Assembly (NCBI GenBank): GCA_038093975.1
Contig: JBBPTG010000108.1
Span: 1-64,000 of the forward strand
Reading direction: 5' to 3'
From: Chalciporus piperatus
Taxonomy: Eukaryota > Basidiomycota > Agaricomycetes > Boletales > Boletaceae
DNA length: 64,000 bases
A program made the position numbers and the translations under genes. Of the stretch, positions 22,522 to 33,007 are shown piece by piece (positions within the stretch are counted from its first letter, which is position 1; each line of letters starts with the position of its first letter). The notes below the pieces were generated by a model. The model worked only from the letters and a program-made list of their open reading frames with translations, was not told where the DNA came from and made no database searches.

Positions 22522-23389
22522 TCTTGGATCAAGTTTTCTGTAATCCTTAGCTGTACCTATGTGTGGCAACCTTTCTAAACATATTACCCCTGAGATGTAC
22601 GAGAAGATGTGGATTTTGTATAAAACCTGATAAGTGCACCTCGTCTCAGCTTCTGTATTGTCACTGTGTAGTTCCCTGACAGATACATTGTACCCAACGC
22701 TTTGCCCCAGCAGGAAATTAGCTTGGGTACCGACCTCGTTCACTGTCGATCGAGCCTCGGCATCCGAATCTCCTGTTTGACCCCGATCGAAACCATGGGG
22801 TCTTGAATCCTTTTCTATAATCTTCGACTTGAGATATGTATTGGCGGACCAATCACGGAGCCTGTCCACTTTGCGCAGATTTATCGGCATCCTGCGAGCG
22901 GTGCCTCCGGACTCTCCTTGTGGTGGTTTAATACCAGGAGACCGGCACTGCATTTGATGTGAATTATAAGAAAACATACCCAGTTCCTCGGTAGGGGGTT
23001 ATTTCCTTTCCACCCCACAGGAGCCCTATGGTGCAGCCTAATTGTATCACTCTGGATACGGTGGCGGTCGTGTCGACCGTGCTAGAGGGTCCTCAACATT
23101 GAGGCTACGGAGAATCATCTGCATGGCTTTGGCTGCCCTGGAGTTGGGTTGGGAGATTAGCTGGCATGCTGGCAAAGGTTGATAAAAAAAAGATATTTCA
23201 TCACACAGCGTTTGAGGGCAGGTACAAGTGATGCGCAGAAATGGACATCGGGAAAACATAAAAGCCGCCACTGGCAAGGGCAGCCATGACATTCAATTCA
23301 GTTGGCGATCACATGATAAGACAAAATGGAAACATAGCGTGCAACACAGTATGACGCTGACGACACCAATATCCCTCCACAAAACACTT
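22522..23389. other. Intergenic stretch between LIG4 and FunK1 3' ends
   Basis: The two genes converge here. A minus-strand frame of 157 codons (22,504-22,977) overlaps the LIG4 end and shows no domain, so I do not call it. Nothing else is seen. Confidence 0.4.
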
Positions 23390-26086
23390 CTAACGATGTT
23401 TCCTTCCCTCTGGAGAAGTCTGATACTTGGGGCGAGATTTGGGGCGAGTTGATGGTCCCGAGCCAGTGGCGCCAGAACCCCGATGAGCAGCACCAGCAGC
23501 AGCACTTTGAGCCCGAGTTCGAGAGGGAGGGGTTTTCTGAGGCATGGTCGTTCCTGGTTGTCCCATCCCTAAGGTCTCCTGTGGATCCGGAAGGGAGCGT
23601 TTGGAGCGCTTGGAGGCTGAGATGTTGTCAGAGACGTCAGCTGTGCGTTTGCTGCCCCTTGAGGTAGTAGCTGCTCGCTCCGACCGAATGAACGCTCCAT
23701 GCTGATCAAGGAGTGAAGACTGAATCCCGCCATGCTCATCAACCAGCTTTTGGTACCTCGTGCGACCTTCTTGAATTTGTTCATCAGACGGTATGTCTTC
23801 TTTGGGACGGATGGCCTCACGAATCTTGTGAAGGACTTTGATGAACTTTGCGGCGGTGACGCGTTCCGGCGGAACAGAGACAAGCTTCCCAGACTCATGA
23901 CTCCAAGTCTTTTTGAAGTACCCAGCAAGCGTTTTCATGCCTTCAACAAAGGCGGCACCGCTCTGACCGTTCGTCCAATAATTGCACATGCAGCCTAGCA
24001 TGCCCTCGGGCATGCTGCTCTTCCACTCTGCGACCTCCGCTCGGCTGCAATCGTGAAAACCAGGAGTGGCCCAAACAGGGACGCCATCGATGTTGGGGGA
24101 AGGATTAGCGGGTTTCCGTGTATGACCCACGAAGGGCTCATTCGATGCAACAGTCTGCTTCTGCCATGCTCGACGCTGGTTGAAAGGACCCTCCAAGTTG
24201 ACCGCGGCGACCCAGATGACCCAAAACAATGACTCCAAGTCGTGGTGTATGTCGTGCGTCCTCTGTTTCTTCCGGTGGTTATCTGAGAGGAGTTCCCAAG
24301 ACGTGTAAGGAAAAGTGCCCTGTGGAGAAGACACGATCAGAACTTTTTTTTCTACCCATCAAACAAGACGCTCACTGTCATTTCACCCTGTTGTTCCTTA
24401 TCGATTGCCTTTGCAAGTTGGTCTTCACCATAACCCCAGTCGCCCAACATCCCAGCGCGCTTCATGTACCTTCCATCTTTGGGCCAGTCAGGCACCACAC
24501 TCTTGGTATCAAGGTCTTGGACGACCATAAGGACATTGGTATCACTGCAATCACATTGCAGGATGCCCTTGCGGGTGCCATTGAAAAGACCTAGCACAAG
24601 CTGTCAGTAAAACATCTCTCATGAGGTTGGATGTACTTGCCTGTCGCCGCCCCCATAATCACATTCAGGAACTCACGACGGCAAGAAAACCAAGCAAGCG
24701 GCGCCCCAATAGTATCGTAGACAATGCGGATGTGGATGCGAGGTCGGCTGACCAGGGAGGCAGTACCGAACCGACGAAGAATGTTGGCTGTGGAGTCCAA
24801 GGACGCTGCAGACACTGCGGACTCCGCGGAGTCTAGGGTCTGCACTGGCAAGTCGCCGGACTGAGGCGCATCCGGCCCAGGGTTGTAACAGGTTGCTCGC
24901 TGGCTCACAAGGACAGTAGGGATGCCGGGGAGGTTCTTATTGGGGAATTTCTTCTCATTTTTCCACTGCTTGTCGAGCTGGTGGCAATCTGTGTGAATCA
25001 TGAATTTGTCCTGCTCAAAGATGAGCTTGTCGTCTTTGCTTAGTTTGATACTAAGCGACCGCGTAGTGAGCAGCTTGTGTATGTCGATGTCATTGGTGAG
25101 GTTCTCCTCCATCCAGCAGTCCTTGAGGGCGCCCCATGAGGATGAGGCTGGTTTGCCAGTGGAGGGCTTGGAGGTCTTGGAGGTCTTGCAATACCAGACC
25201 TTGGTAGATTTGCTTTGCGTGGATAGGGAAACGAAGATGGGCTGGTTGGTTACTTCAATAGTGTACTTGTCCATCGTCAACTGCAAAGAACGCCCCTTGA
25301 CCATGTAATCCACGCCGATACCAGTCCATGCCGGGGAACAGGATGTGAGGCCAAGCATGATACAGAGAAAATCTTCGGGGCGTGCATTGATATCGAGGTT
25401 GTCAGATATGACAGTGACTCCGCGAGCGTACAAGATGAGATTGAGAATTGTTCCGCAGAAAGTAAGGCCGATACAGAACCGGCGCGGAAGCTGCGCAGCG
25501 CTGATGAGCCCTAAGATCTCGTGGACTTGAGATGTGGCCTCCTTGAGGAGTTCCTCTGAGTACGCATACTTGACTTCACAGGTGGTCTGCATGGAGCGGA
25601 AAGGGATGTGGCGGACTGCTTCGAAAGTATATGGGACCAAGATGACATCGGGTTTCCTAGTTCTTTCTGCTAGAGTTCGCGAGTGCTCGCGCCACAGGTA
25701 AGGTATAACAGGATGTTCAGCGCGGGTGTACGCATGTTCGGCCAGCTGACATCACCGCGCATTAGTGGATCTGTGAATCCGACCATCTGATGGCTTACTT
25801 TATTGAAAAAATGAGCTGTGGCGTGTTCATCAGTCCAGCCCGCTTGCTTCTCCATGACCCACTTGTTCGTCTTCCTGGAATAGAAACCCTCCTTGATCAG
25901 CAGATTAAAGGTAGCTTCGATGGCAGCTTTTGGAGTCAAGTCTGTGTCCGACTTGAAGTCTTTATGAAGAGAGTGGAAGGGAAAAAAGCGTGTGGCATCG
26001 ACGCCGACTGCTTTGTTACAAAGTGGCAGCGACATCTGCAGTTTCGTGTGAGGGTCCATTAGGGATCGTGAAAGAGGATCATCCAC
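23390..26086 (-). CDS. FunK1-type fungal protein kinase, atypical catalytic loop
   Basis: Four exons (26086-25799, 25745-24641, 24590-24376, 24319-23390) splice in frame to 845 residues. FunK1 hallmarks are TRKPDVILVP, then GTFPYTSWELL and HHDLESLFWVIW. The catalytic loop reads GILQCDCSDTNVL: the usual HRD is QCD, keeping the catalytic Asp and the Asn four residues on. The DFG position reads GDWGYG, keeping the Asp. The second intron has a GC-AG border (donor GCAAGT at 24640). The C-terminal 100 residues are basic and low in complexity, with a likely nuclear signal (SKRSKR). FunK1 kinases are expanded in multicellular basidiomycetes; substrates are unknown. Activity is uncertain because of the altered HRD. 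Confidence 0.85.
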
Positions 26087-26210
26087 AGGAGCGCTGTGGT
26101 TGTAGTGCGAGTTTCTCTACAGAGGACGCAGAAAAATAAGGAACTTTATTGTGAGGAGTGGTGATGAACGTTGAACTTGCATTTGTGACAGGCCTGTCCT
26201 GCGCCTTGGG

Positions 26211-26260
26211 ACTACTCGAAAAGGGAATTGCGTATTTACGCAATTCCCTTTTCGAGTAGT
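26211..26260. repeat. Perfect 50-bp palindrome (24-bp arms, 2-bp loop)
   Basis: Left arm 26211-26234 begins ACTACTCGAAAAGGGAATTG. The right arm, 26237-26260, is its exact reverse complement, with TT between them. It lies 125 bp upstream of the FunK1 start and about 540 bp past the forkhead stop. It can extrude as a cruciform or fold as an RNA hairpin. No target-site duplication is obvious. Confidence 0.95.
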
Positions 26261-26799
26261 ACAGCCATAGCTAGCCAACTGGCCATCATGATAATATTAT
26301 ATAAACCAGAAGACACCTAGTGCACTACCTACTCGACCATACTCAAGACATGTAGATCGACGTCGCATCGACGATCGGAATCTATGGAGGACAGGGAAGT
26401 CACTACCAGACACAAATACACTGCACACGAGTACAAGACCCGGAGACGCAGAGGTGGACGATCCACTGATCGAGGTATAAAAAGTGGAATGGAATGGAAA
26501 CAGATGGGCACGCCGGATCAATGGGGAGGACCTAGGCGTGGGTATTATGGACTGAAATCGTACATCGTGACTTGATCGTGACGTCCAACCTTGAAGGTGA
26601 GGAAGGAAAGAGACAAAACGGGGAATCGACAAAACAGACGAGAGATGGTAACACATACGGGCGACGGATTCGAACCATAAGCTGATAGCGACACATGCAG
26701 GAGAGAGAACAACACGACTAGACTTGACCTTGACACAGAACCGACACAAAACATTCACAGAACGAGAGACAGCACGGGGGTACGAGATCATGCACACGA
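26261..26799. other. Intergenic stretch downstream of the forkhead gene
   Basis: Likely 3' UTR of the forkhead gene plus FunK1 promoter. Open frames here have no recognisable domain. A GGTTCGAATCC-like B-box near 26,668 does not fold into a tRNA. Confidence 0.4.
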
Positions 26800-29386
26800 T
26801 CAGTACCACCTTGGTAGTTTACCTGGACTGGGCATATTCGGGCTCTCATACAACAACCCTCGTCGGTCAAACAGACCAGCAGGGCTCTCCAAGGCACCTC
26901 TGGCACCCAACCTAGCAAACTCCTCATCGAGCAATGCACTCGGATCATGCGGATCGAATATCGGCCGCGCCCCAGGCGTACGGAACGGTGACTCCGCCGC
27001 CGAACCAGGAGTAGGGAAGACCAGCTTCTTCGGGGTAACAGGTGGGAAAAGCGTGGTGCCAACGTCTTTATCGCGATGATGCGTGCGTTTGCGAGACGGT
27101 GTACGGATGTTTTCGGCATCAAATACGGCAGGGTTGATGCCATCGTCGGGGTTGAATGTCGAGTGAGGTGGCGGGTCGAGGTGGGTCTTGAAATGTGCAA
27201 GGCTGGCTTTGGGAGTCATGTGGAGGCCTTTGTGTGAGAGGGGTGTCCGGACTGGGGAAAGTTGGACTGTGCTGGTCGCGCCTCGGTTGCGAGGAGGCGT
27301 GCTCGGACGGTGTGGAGGGGTAGATTGGCGGGCAAGGGTTATTGTCGCGGGTTGTGAAACGGTAGGAGCAGGAGCAGGAGCAGTCTTCGTTCTGGATCTT
27401 GTGCGCCTATCGATGGTCGGGGACATTGGCATAGGTGGAAATGGACGCGATTTCTGGGAGAAAACAATCAGTAGGGGTGCTACGTGCTGTGCGCTCCCTT
27501 ACCTTTGGTGGCGTCTCGGGTTGCGCAACGCTCTCCTTCTGCTTGCCCTTGTCAACCCGAGGTTCGTCAGGCAAAGCGAAACGAGGTTCGAGCTGTGGTG
27601 TTGTTTCGATTCGCGGATCGGCAACATTTTTCAGCGAATGGTCCTCTGAGGGAAGTTGTGGGCTAGAGGAACTATTATCGGGAATTAACTCAGGAAGAGA
27701 TAAGGAGGGTGGTTCGGGCGAGGTCTGAGGCTCGTCTGAACTCTTGACTGCAGAAGACGGGGGAAGTGAAGAGCCCTCCGCAGCGCGAGAAGTAACGCGA
27801 GCATAATTGGATGATGGTGGAAGCGGGGGGAAGATGACCTCCGCTGGCAATTGAGCACAATGCTCGTAGTACGGTTGATGATGAACCGAAGCAATTGGAG
27901 GAAAAAGGGGAACGAGGTGTGCGGCAGGAACGAGGGGAAGAAACATCTGGGCCGGAAAAATCGGGGCTGCCAGGGGAGGTACCACGGGTGAGCTAGTCTC
28001 GGCGGAGGAGGAAGTGAGGTCCTTTTTCGCGCGTTTGATCTTCCGCCCCGACATGGCGTCTTCTGCAGGACGCTTCTTTGGCGGGGCTTTCTTAGCGGCA
28101 GCCTGTTTGTATTCTGCGCAGAATTCCTTCCTGAAGTTGCCATTCGCAAAGCATTCGAGATCACAGTCCCATATCGCCCACAGGGTACGGCCAAGACTAC
28201 GATCACGTGGCACTTTACGGAAACAGATGGTGGTGGAAAGGACATGGCGGATGGAGTTCATCCAGGTCGTTTCGTTTCGCTGAAAATACGGATAAACGAT
28301 CGTTATCCAGTCATAAATTTCTTGTAGAGTGAGCCTGTGCTCAGGGGAAGACAGGATCGCCTGACCGATGAGAGCGGCGTAGGAGAGCTCCGGTTTTTTC
28401 TTCGAATAAGGCCCGGGGGGAAGTGTGTAAGGTAAGTTGTCGTAGTCTTCTTCGTCTGGAAGTGGAGCCATTGGGCCTGGTGATGATACAAGATTGACGA
28501 TGCGCTTCGTGGAGGGTGTCGCAAACGGAGATGAACGCGAGGGCGAAGAGGCAGGGAGTGTTGATTTGTAATAGTGGTTTGGGCGTGGAGTGAGGGGATC
28601 TGCATCCTGGTGCGAGGATTGTATGCTACCTGGACGAGAACGCGTCGGGGTGGGAGAGAGGGCGCGAGGAGAGAAGGTAGTCTATCAGGCAATGCGGGCG
28701 TCAATACAGTAAGAGAGATAGGAAACCATGAGAACGACCTTCTTAAGACGCGACGGGGGCTCTACGGAGTCGTAATCTCTGTAGTATTTTCTATGCTGTG
28801 GTGTCACGGGGGGAACGGGGGGAGGATCCTTCTGCGCATCCTGCTCTGGGGTAAATCGGGTATCGTTGACGCGACAATGGGTTGCTCATACCTGTGGTGG
28901 TACACTACCCGATGAATCTGACTGATCCGAGTCTGGGGCGCGTCGAGAATCGCGTGATTGCATGAATGCGTCGAGGCTGAAGGAGGCGCGCGCAGGGGAT
29001 GGGGAAGGTGGGCGATCTTTGCTCTTTGCCTTCTTTTCGCGTTTTGCCTGGCGACTCTTCCTCTCGATGATCATTTCCATGCTGTCCATGTGCCTCAAGG
29101 GCATAGCGGGCTCGACGGGTTCTGATTTTACGGGTGTGGATGGGGGAGGTGTCTGGGAGTGACTGGACGCGTTCTGTCGGGAAAGAGACCGCGTTCTGGC
29201 TAATCCTAGTACAGACATCACTGATTCTGTTGAATCTGCAGATAATGGATGGGTCGCGGACAAGTCCTGCTGTGTGAGGAACTGTCGCATCTGGTCGCTA
29301 TGTCGCAATAGATCATCTCTGGTGAGTCCTATCGACTGCAACACTTGAGAAATAGGTGAAACTGGTTTCGCATGCGAGTCTGACAT
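26800..29386 (-). CDS. Forkhead transcription factor
   Basis: Four exons (29386-28892, 28843-28727, 28681-27503, 27453-26800) splice in frame to 814 residues. The N-terminus carries a basidiomycete-conserved module (ISQVLQSIGLTRDDLLRHSD, then MRQFLT). A forkhead domain starts near residue 250: PELSYAALIGQAILSSPEHR, then the recognition helix WMNSIRHVLSTTICFRKVPR and RTLWAIWDCD. The usual NSIRHNLS has Val for Asn here. A basic stretch (SGRKIKRAKK) after the domain is a likely nuclear signal. The C-terminal exon has several SP/TP sites, such as VTPKKLVFPTPG, suggestive of CDK control. Forkheads of this type regulate cell-cycle genes, but the exact orthologue (Hcm1, Fkh or other) is not settled. 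The second intron has a weak donor (GTTTCC). Confidence 0.88.
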
Positions 29387-29558
29387 CGATCGAGAAAATA
29401 AAAGAAAAAGGAGAGAAAAGGAAAAAGAAATGAGCTCGTCGTCGTCCTCGATGTCGACGTAGTGAAAATGCAGCCTCTACGTGTCACGCTCCTAGTATGT
29501 GTCACACACCTGTCACTCACTCTCTTGTACTCAGAGTCGCCGCCAAGTGTGTCCAGCC
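29387..29558. promoter_or_regulatory. Shared promoter of the forkhead and AP-1 gamma genes
   Basis: 172 bp between divergent ATGs. Contains an AT-rich and purine-rich run (AAAAGAAAAAGGAGAGAAAA) next to the forkhead start; no clear TATA box. Confidence 0.55.
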
Positions 29559-32500
29559 ATGGTGTACCACAATCTCAAAGGTGAGCTCGTCGCGCTCGAC
29601 GTCCTACTCGCTGCTGACACTGTGAGACAGCCCTGATAAAAGGCATACGAGCATGCAAGGTTGGTTCTCTCATCACTGTCGTCCTCGTCGCTCACGCAGC
29701 TGACCCTACCCAGACAGTCGCAGACGAGCGGGCTCTCATCCAACAAGAATCGGCTGCCATTCGCGCATCGTTCAGAGAGGAGGACTCGTATGCCCGTCAC
29801 CACAACATCGCAAAGCTGCTCTACATACACATGCTTGGATCACCAGCTCACTTTGGTCAGATCGAATGTCTGACACTCGTCGCAAGTCCACGGTTCACCG
29901 ATAAACGTCTCGGATACCTCGGAATCATGCTTCTCCTTGACGAAAATCAAGAAGTACTCACACTCGTCACAAACTCGCTTAAAAAGTTGGATCCATCTCC
30001 CATGTGTACATGTGGTGCTGACCAACCTCACTAGCGACTTGAATCATGCCAACATGTATGTTGTAGGCCTCGGTCTATGTACGTTTGCAAATATTGCATC
30101 CGAAGAAATGTCCAGGGATTTGGCCAACGAGATCGAGAAACTCCTCGGGTCGAGTAACGCTTATATTCGGAAAAAGGTATCGTCCCTTGCGTTTCTCTTC
30201 TACCCACTCTTGACCTCCTACTTGCGTAGGCTGCACTCTGCGCCTTGAGAATTATCAGAAAAGTTCCCGATCTCTCCGATCACTTCATCTCCAAGGCAAA
30301 GAACCTCCTCACGGATCGCAATCACGGCGTATTGCTAGCTGCTATCACCCTCGTCACTGAAATGTGTGTGTTGGACGAAAACTGCTTGAATGAGTTCAGA
30401 AATGTCCGTGATCGGTTCCAATCTCTTGGCACATCCTCATCACACCGCACAGGTCGTCCCTCACCTCGTTCGTCACATGAAAGCACTGGTCACGACAGGA
30501 TACAGCCCAGAACACGACGTATCAGGTATAACAGATCCTTTTTTGCAAGTAAAGGTCCTTCGGTTACTTCGGCTTCTCGGAAAGGGCGATGTCCGAGCAA
30601 GCGAATCAATGAATGATATCCTTGCCCAGGTAAGTGACCCTCCGTAACTGCCATTGGCAAGCAACCCACTCCTCCCTCAACCCAGGTTGCTACCAACACT
30701 GACTCCACGAAGAATGTCGGGAACTCCATTCTATACGAAACTGTTCTTACTGTCCTTGATATAGAGGCGGATAGCGGTCTCCGTGTTATGGCTATCAACA
30801 TCCTTGGTAAATTCCTAAGTAACCGCGATAACAACATTCGGTATGTATCTCAGCTCCTCCTCCCCGATCTCACTTTTCATTCGCAACCTTGAAGGTATGT
30901 CGCTCTCAACACCCTCAACAAAGTCGTGTCTATGGACACCAATGCTGTTCAACGCCATCGGAACATTATCCTCGACTGTCTCCGAGACGGTGACATCTCC
31001 ATCCGCCGTCGTGCTCTTGAGCTTTCCTACGCGCTCATTAACGAACAGAATGTCCGCATTCTCGTTCGGGAGCTCCTTGCATTCCTCGAGGTCGCCGACG
31101 ATGAGTTCAAGACTGGTATGACAACTCAAATATCGCTTGCTGCCGAACGATTCGCTCCTAACAAGAGATGGCATATCGACACCGTGTTGAGAACGTTGAA
31201 GCTCGTGAGCACATTTTATGGCACTATTGTGCGCATAACTTGACCGGTCACAGGCTGGGAACTTCGTCCGAGAGGAGATACTGTCAGCATTCATCCGTCT
31301 TGTCGCGCATACCCCCGAGTTGCAAGCCTACACCGCATCCAAACTGTACACCGCCCTTCAGGCTGACCTCTCGCAGGAGTCACTCACTCTTGCAGCCGTC
31401 TGGGTGATTGGGGAGTATAGCGAGATTCTCGTCGAAGGTGGTATCATTGATGAAGACCAACCGAAGCGCGTAAGCTTCGATCCTTGCATATGATTGGGCT
31501 CCTCTCATCCTCTTCTTTTACAGGTAACCGACAAGGAGATCCTTGACCTCGTCCTCTCCACCCTCGACTCGCCTTATGCTAACAACCTCATACGCCAGTT
31601 CGTCTTTGGTGCCATCACGAAGATGGCATCACGTCATACCACCAGTGCACCTCAACAAGAACGGATCGCTGAAGTACTTTCTCAGTACACAACTAATCCC
31701 GAACTAGAGTTGCAACAACGGGCTGTGGAGTATGGGAATCTGTTCACGTTGGGTGACCTCAAGGTCGGTGTGCTTGAGCGGATGCCACCTCCGGAACTCA
31801 AGGCGACTGTTATGGGTGTTGGTATGTCTTGGTTTTTGTTTTGTCCTGTGCGGGTTATTCATGACGTCTCTAGTCAGTGAGAACAAGCCGGTGGGCTCGA
31901 CCAGAGGAGGCAAAGACGCGCGTTTGTTCTATATCTTATTGGTTTCATACTGACAACCCATCAGGGCGACCTCATTGGAGACGACATCGTTTCGCCTACA
32001 CCTCAAGTCAACGGACAACCAGCTCAGAGCAGCCACGACCTCCTCGCTGAAATCTTTGGAAGCAGCACGCCCACCAGTTCATCCGCCTCACCTCAACTCG
32101 CCTCCTCGGTCTCCCCGCAACCGCAAAAGAACAACATACAAGACATCCTCGGACTCTTCGATGCATCTCCCAATCCTGCGGGATCACCTGCACCTGGTCC
32201 ATCATCAACACCGTCTCTCATCGCAACGCCTCAAATGCAATCACAACCACAACAGCAACCATCTACGGCATCCCGGTTGACGGCTTACACCGCATATGAT
32301 AAGAACGAACTCAAGATCACGTTGACACCGCAGACGTCTGCTGCGCGTCCTGGTGTTGTGAATGTCACGGCGCGTTTCCAGATGTTGGGTACGACCCCAG
32401 TTTCGGGGCTCCATTTCCAGGCTGCTGTTCCCAAGGTGCGTCCAGAGAATAGGTGGTAACGCGATGATAATTGACGAGGCGTTTGGTGTATAGTCGCAAC

Positions 32501-32764
32501 AGTTGCAGATGCTTCCAATGTCAAATCCCGACGTCCAGCCTGGGGCAACGGAGACTCAACAGATGCGAGTGATTGCTCCCCCTGGGGTGAGTCAAATCAA
32601 ATCCGACCCATCTGTTCACTTGCATGTAAACGACGCACTGACGCATGTCCCTCAAGTCGAACGTGCGGCTACGACTACGAGTATCATATACGCTTGTTGG
32701 ACAAGCGGTCCAGGATCAGGTCGATTTTGCAGGATTTCCTCCTGGACTGACTGGCACTGCCTGA
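29559..32764 (+). CDS. APL4: AP-1 adaptor complex subunit gamma
   Basis: Multi-exon gene for gamma-adaptin of roughly 800-850 residues. A tiny first exon encodes MVYHNLKA and continues into LIKGIRACK. The trunk has family blocks [54 protein letters not shown] and [13 protein letters not shown] flexible hinge rich in Ser, Pro and Gln (around [19 protein letters not shown]) leads to the C-terminal ear domain, from [16 protein letters not shown] to [13 protein letters not shown] at the stop. AP-1 links clathrin to cargo at the trans-Golgi network and endosomes. The ear binds accessory proteins. It is divergent from the forkhead gene and 243 bp upstream of the kinase gene. All exons read in frame where I checked. 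Confidence 0.94.
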
Positions 32765-33007
32765 TTTTGGCGTGCTGTTGTGTGGATGTATAGTACCGTA
32801 CTTATTATGAGATCTACGTGAATGTCCTCTTTTCTCCTCTTCGTTTTCATGATCAGATTGGATGGTGAGGTTCGGTATGGCTGTGCTAAATAACCCCTGT
32901 CAGCCGTCGTTGTGTCAGCCTCCTGCTACTCACTCGTTTCGTAGACTTTGCCAGGTTCCCTTCCACTTTCACGTCGTTCTCGAACTCGAGTCGTTCCAAG
33001 AAGAATT

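Noticed and set aside
22504..22977. Minus-strand frame of 157 codons
   Set aside because: Overlaps the end of LIG4, has no domain or splice context, and its composition looks random.
26650..26700. GGTTCGAATCC-like B-box suggesting a tRNA on the minus strand
   Set aside because: The flanking bases do not form a T-arm stem and no D- or acceptor arm can be paired.
28303..28704. Separate Pro-rich gene upstream of the forkhead domain
   Set aside because: The alternative frame splices into the forkhead gene and links it to the conserved N-terminal exon.
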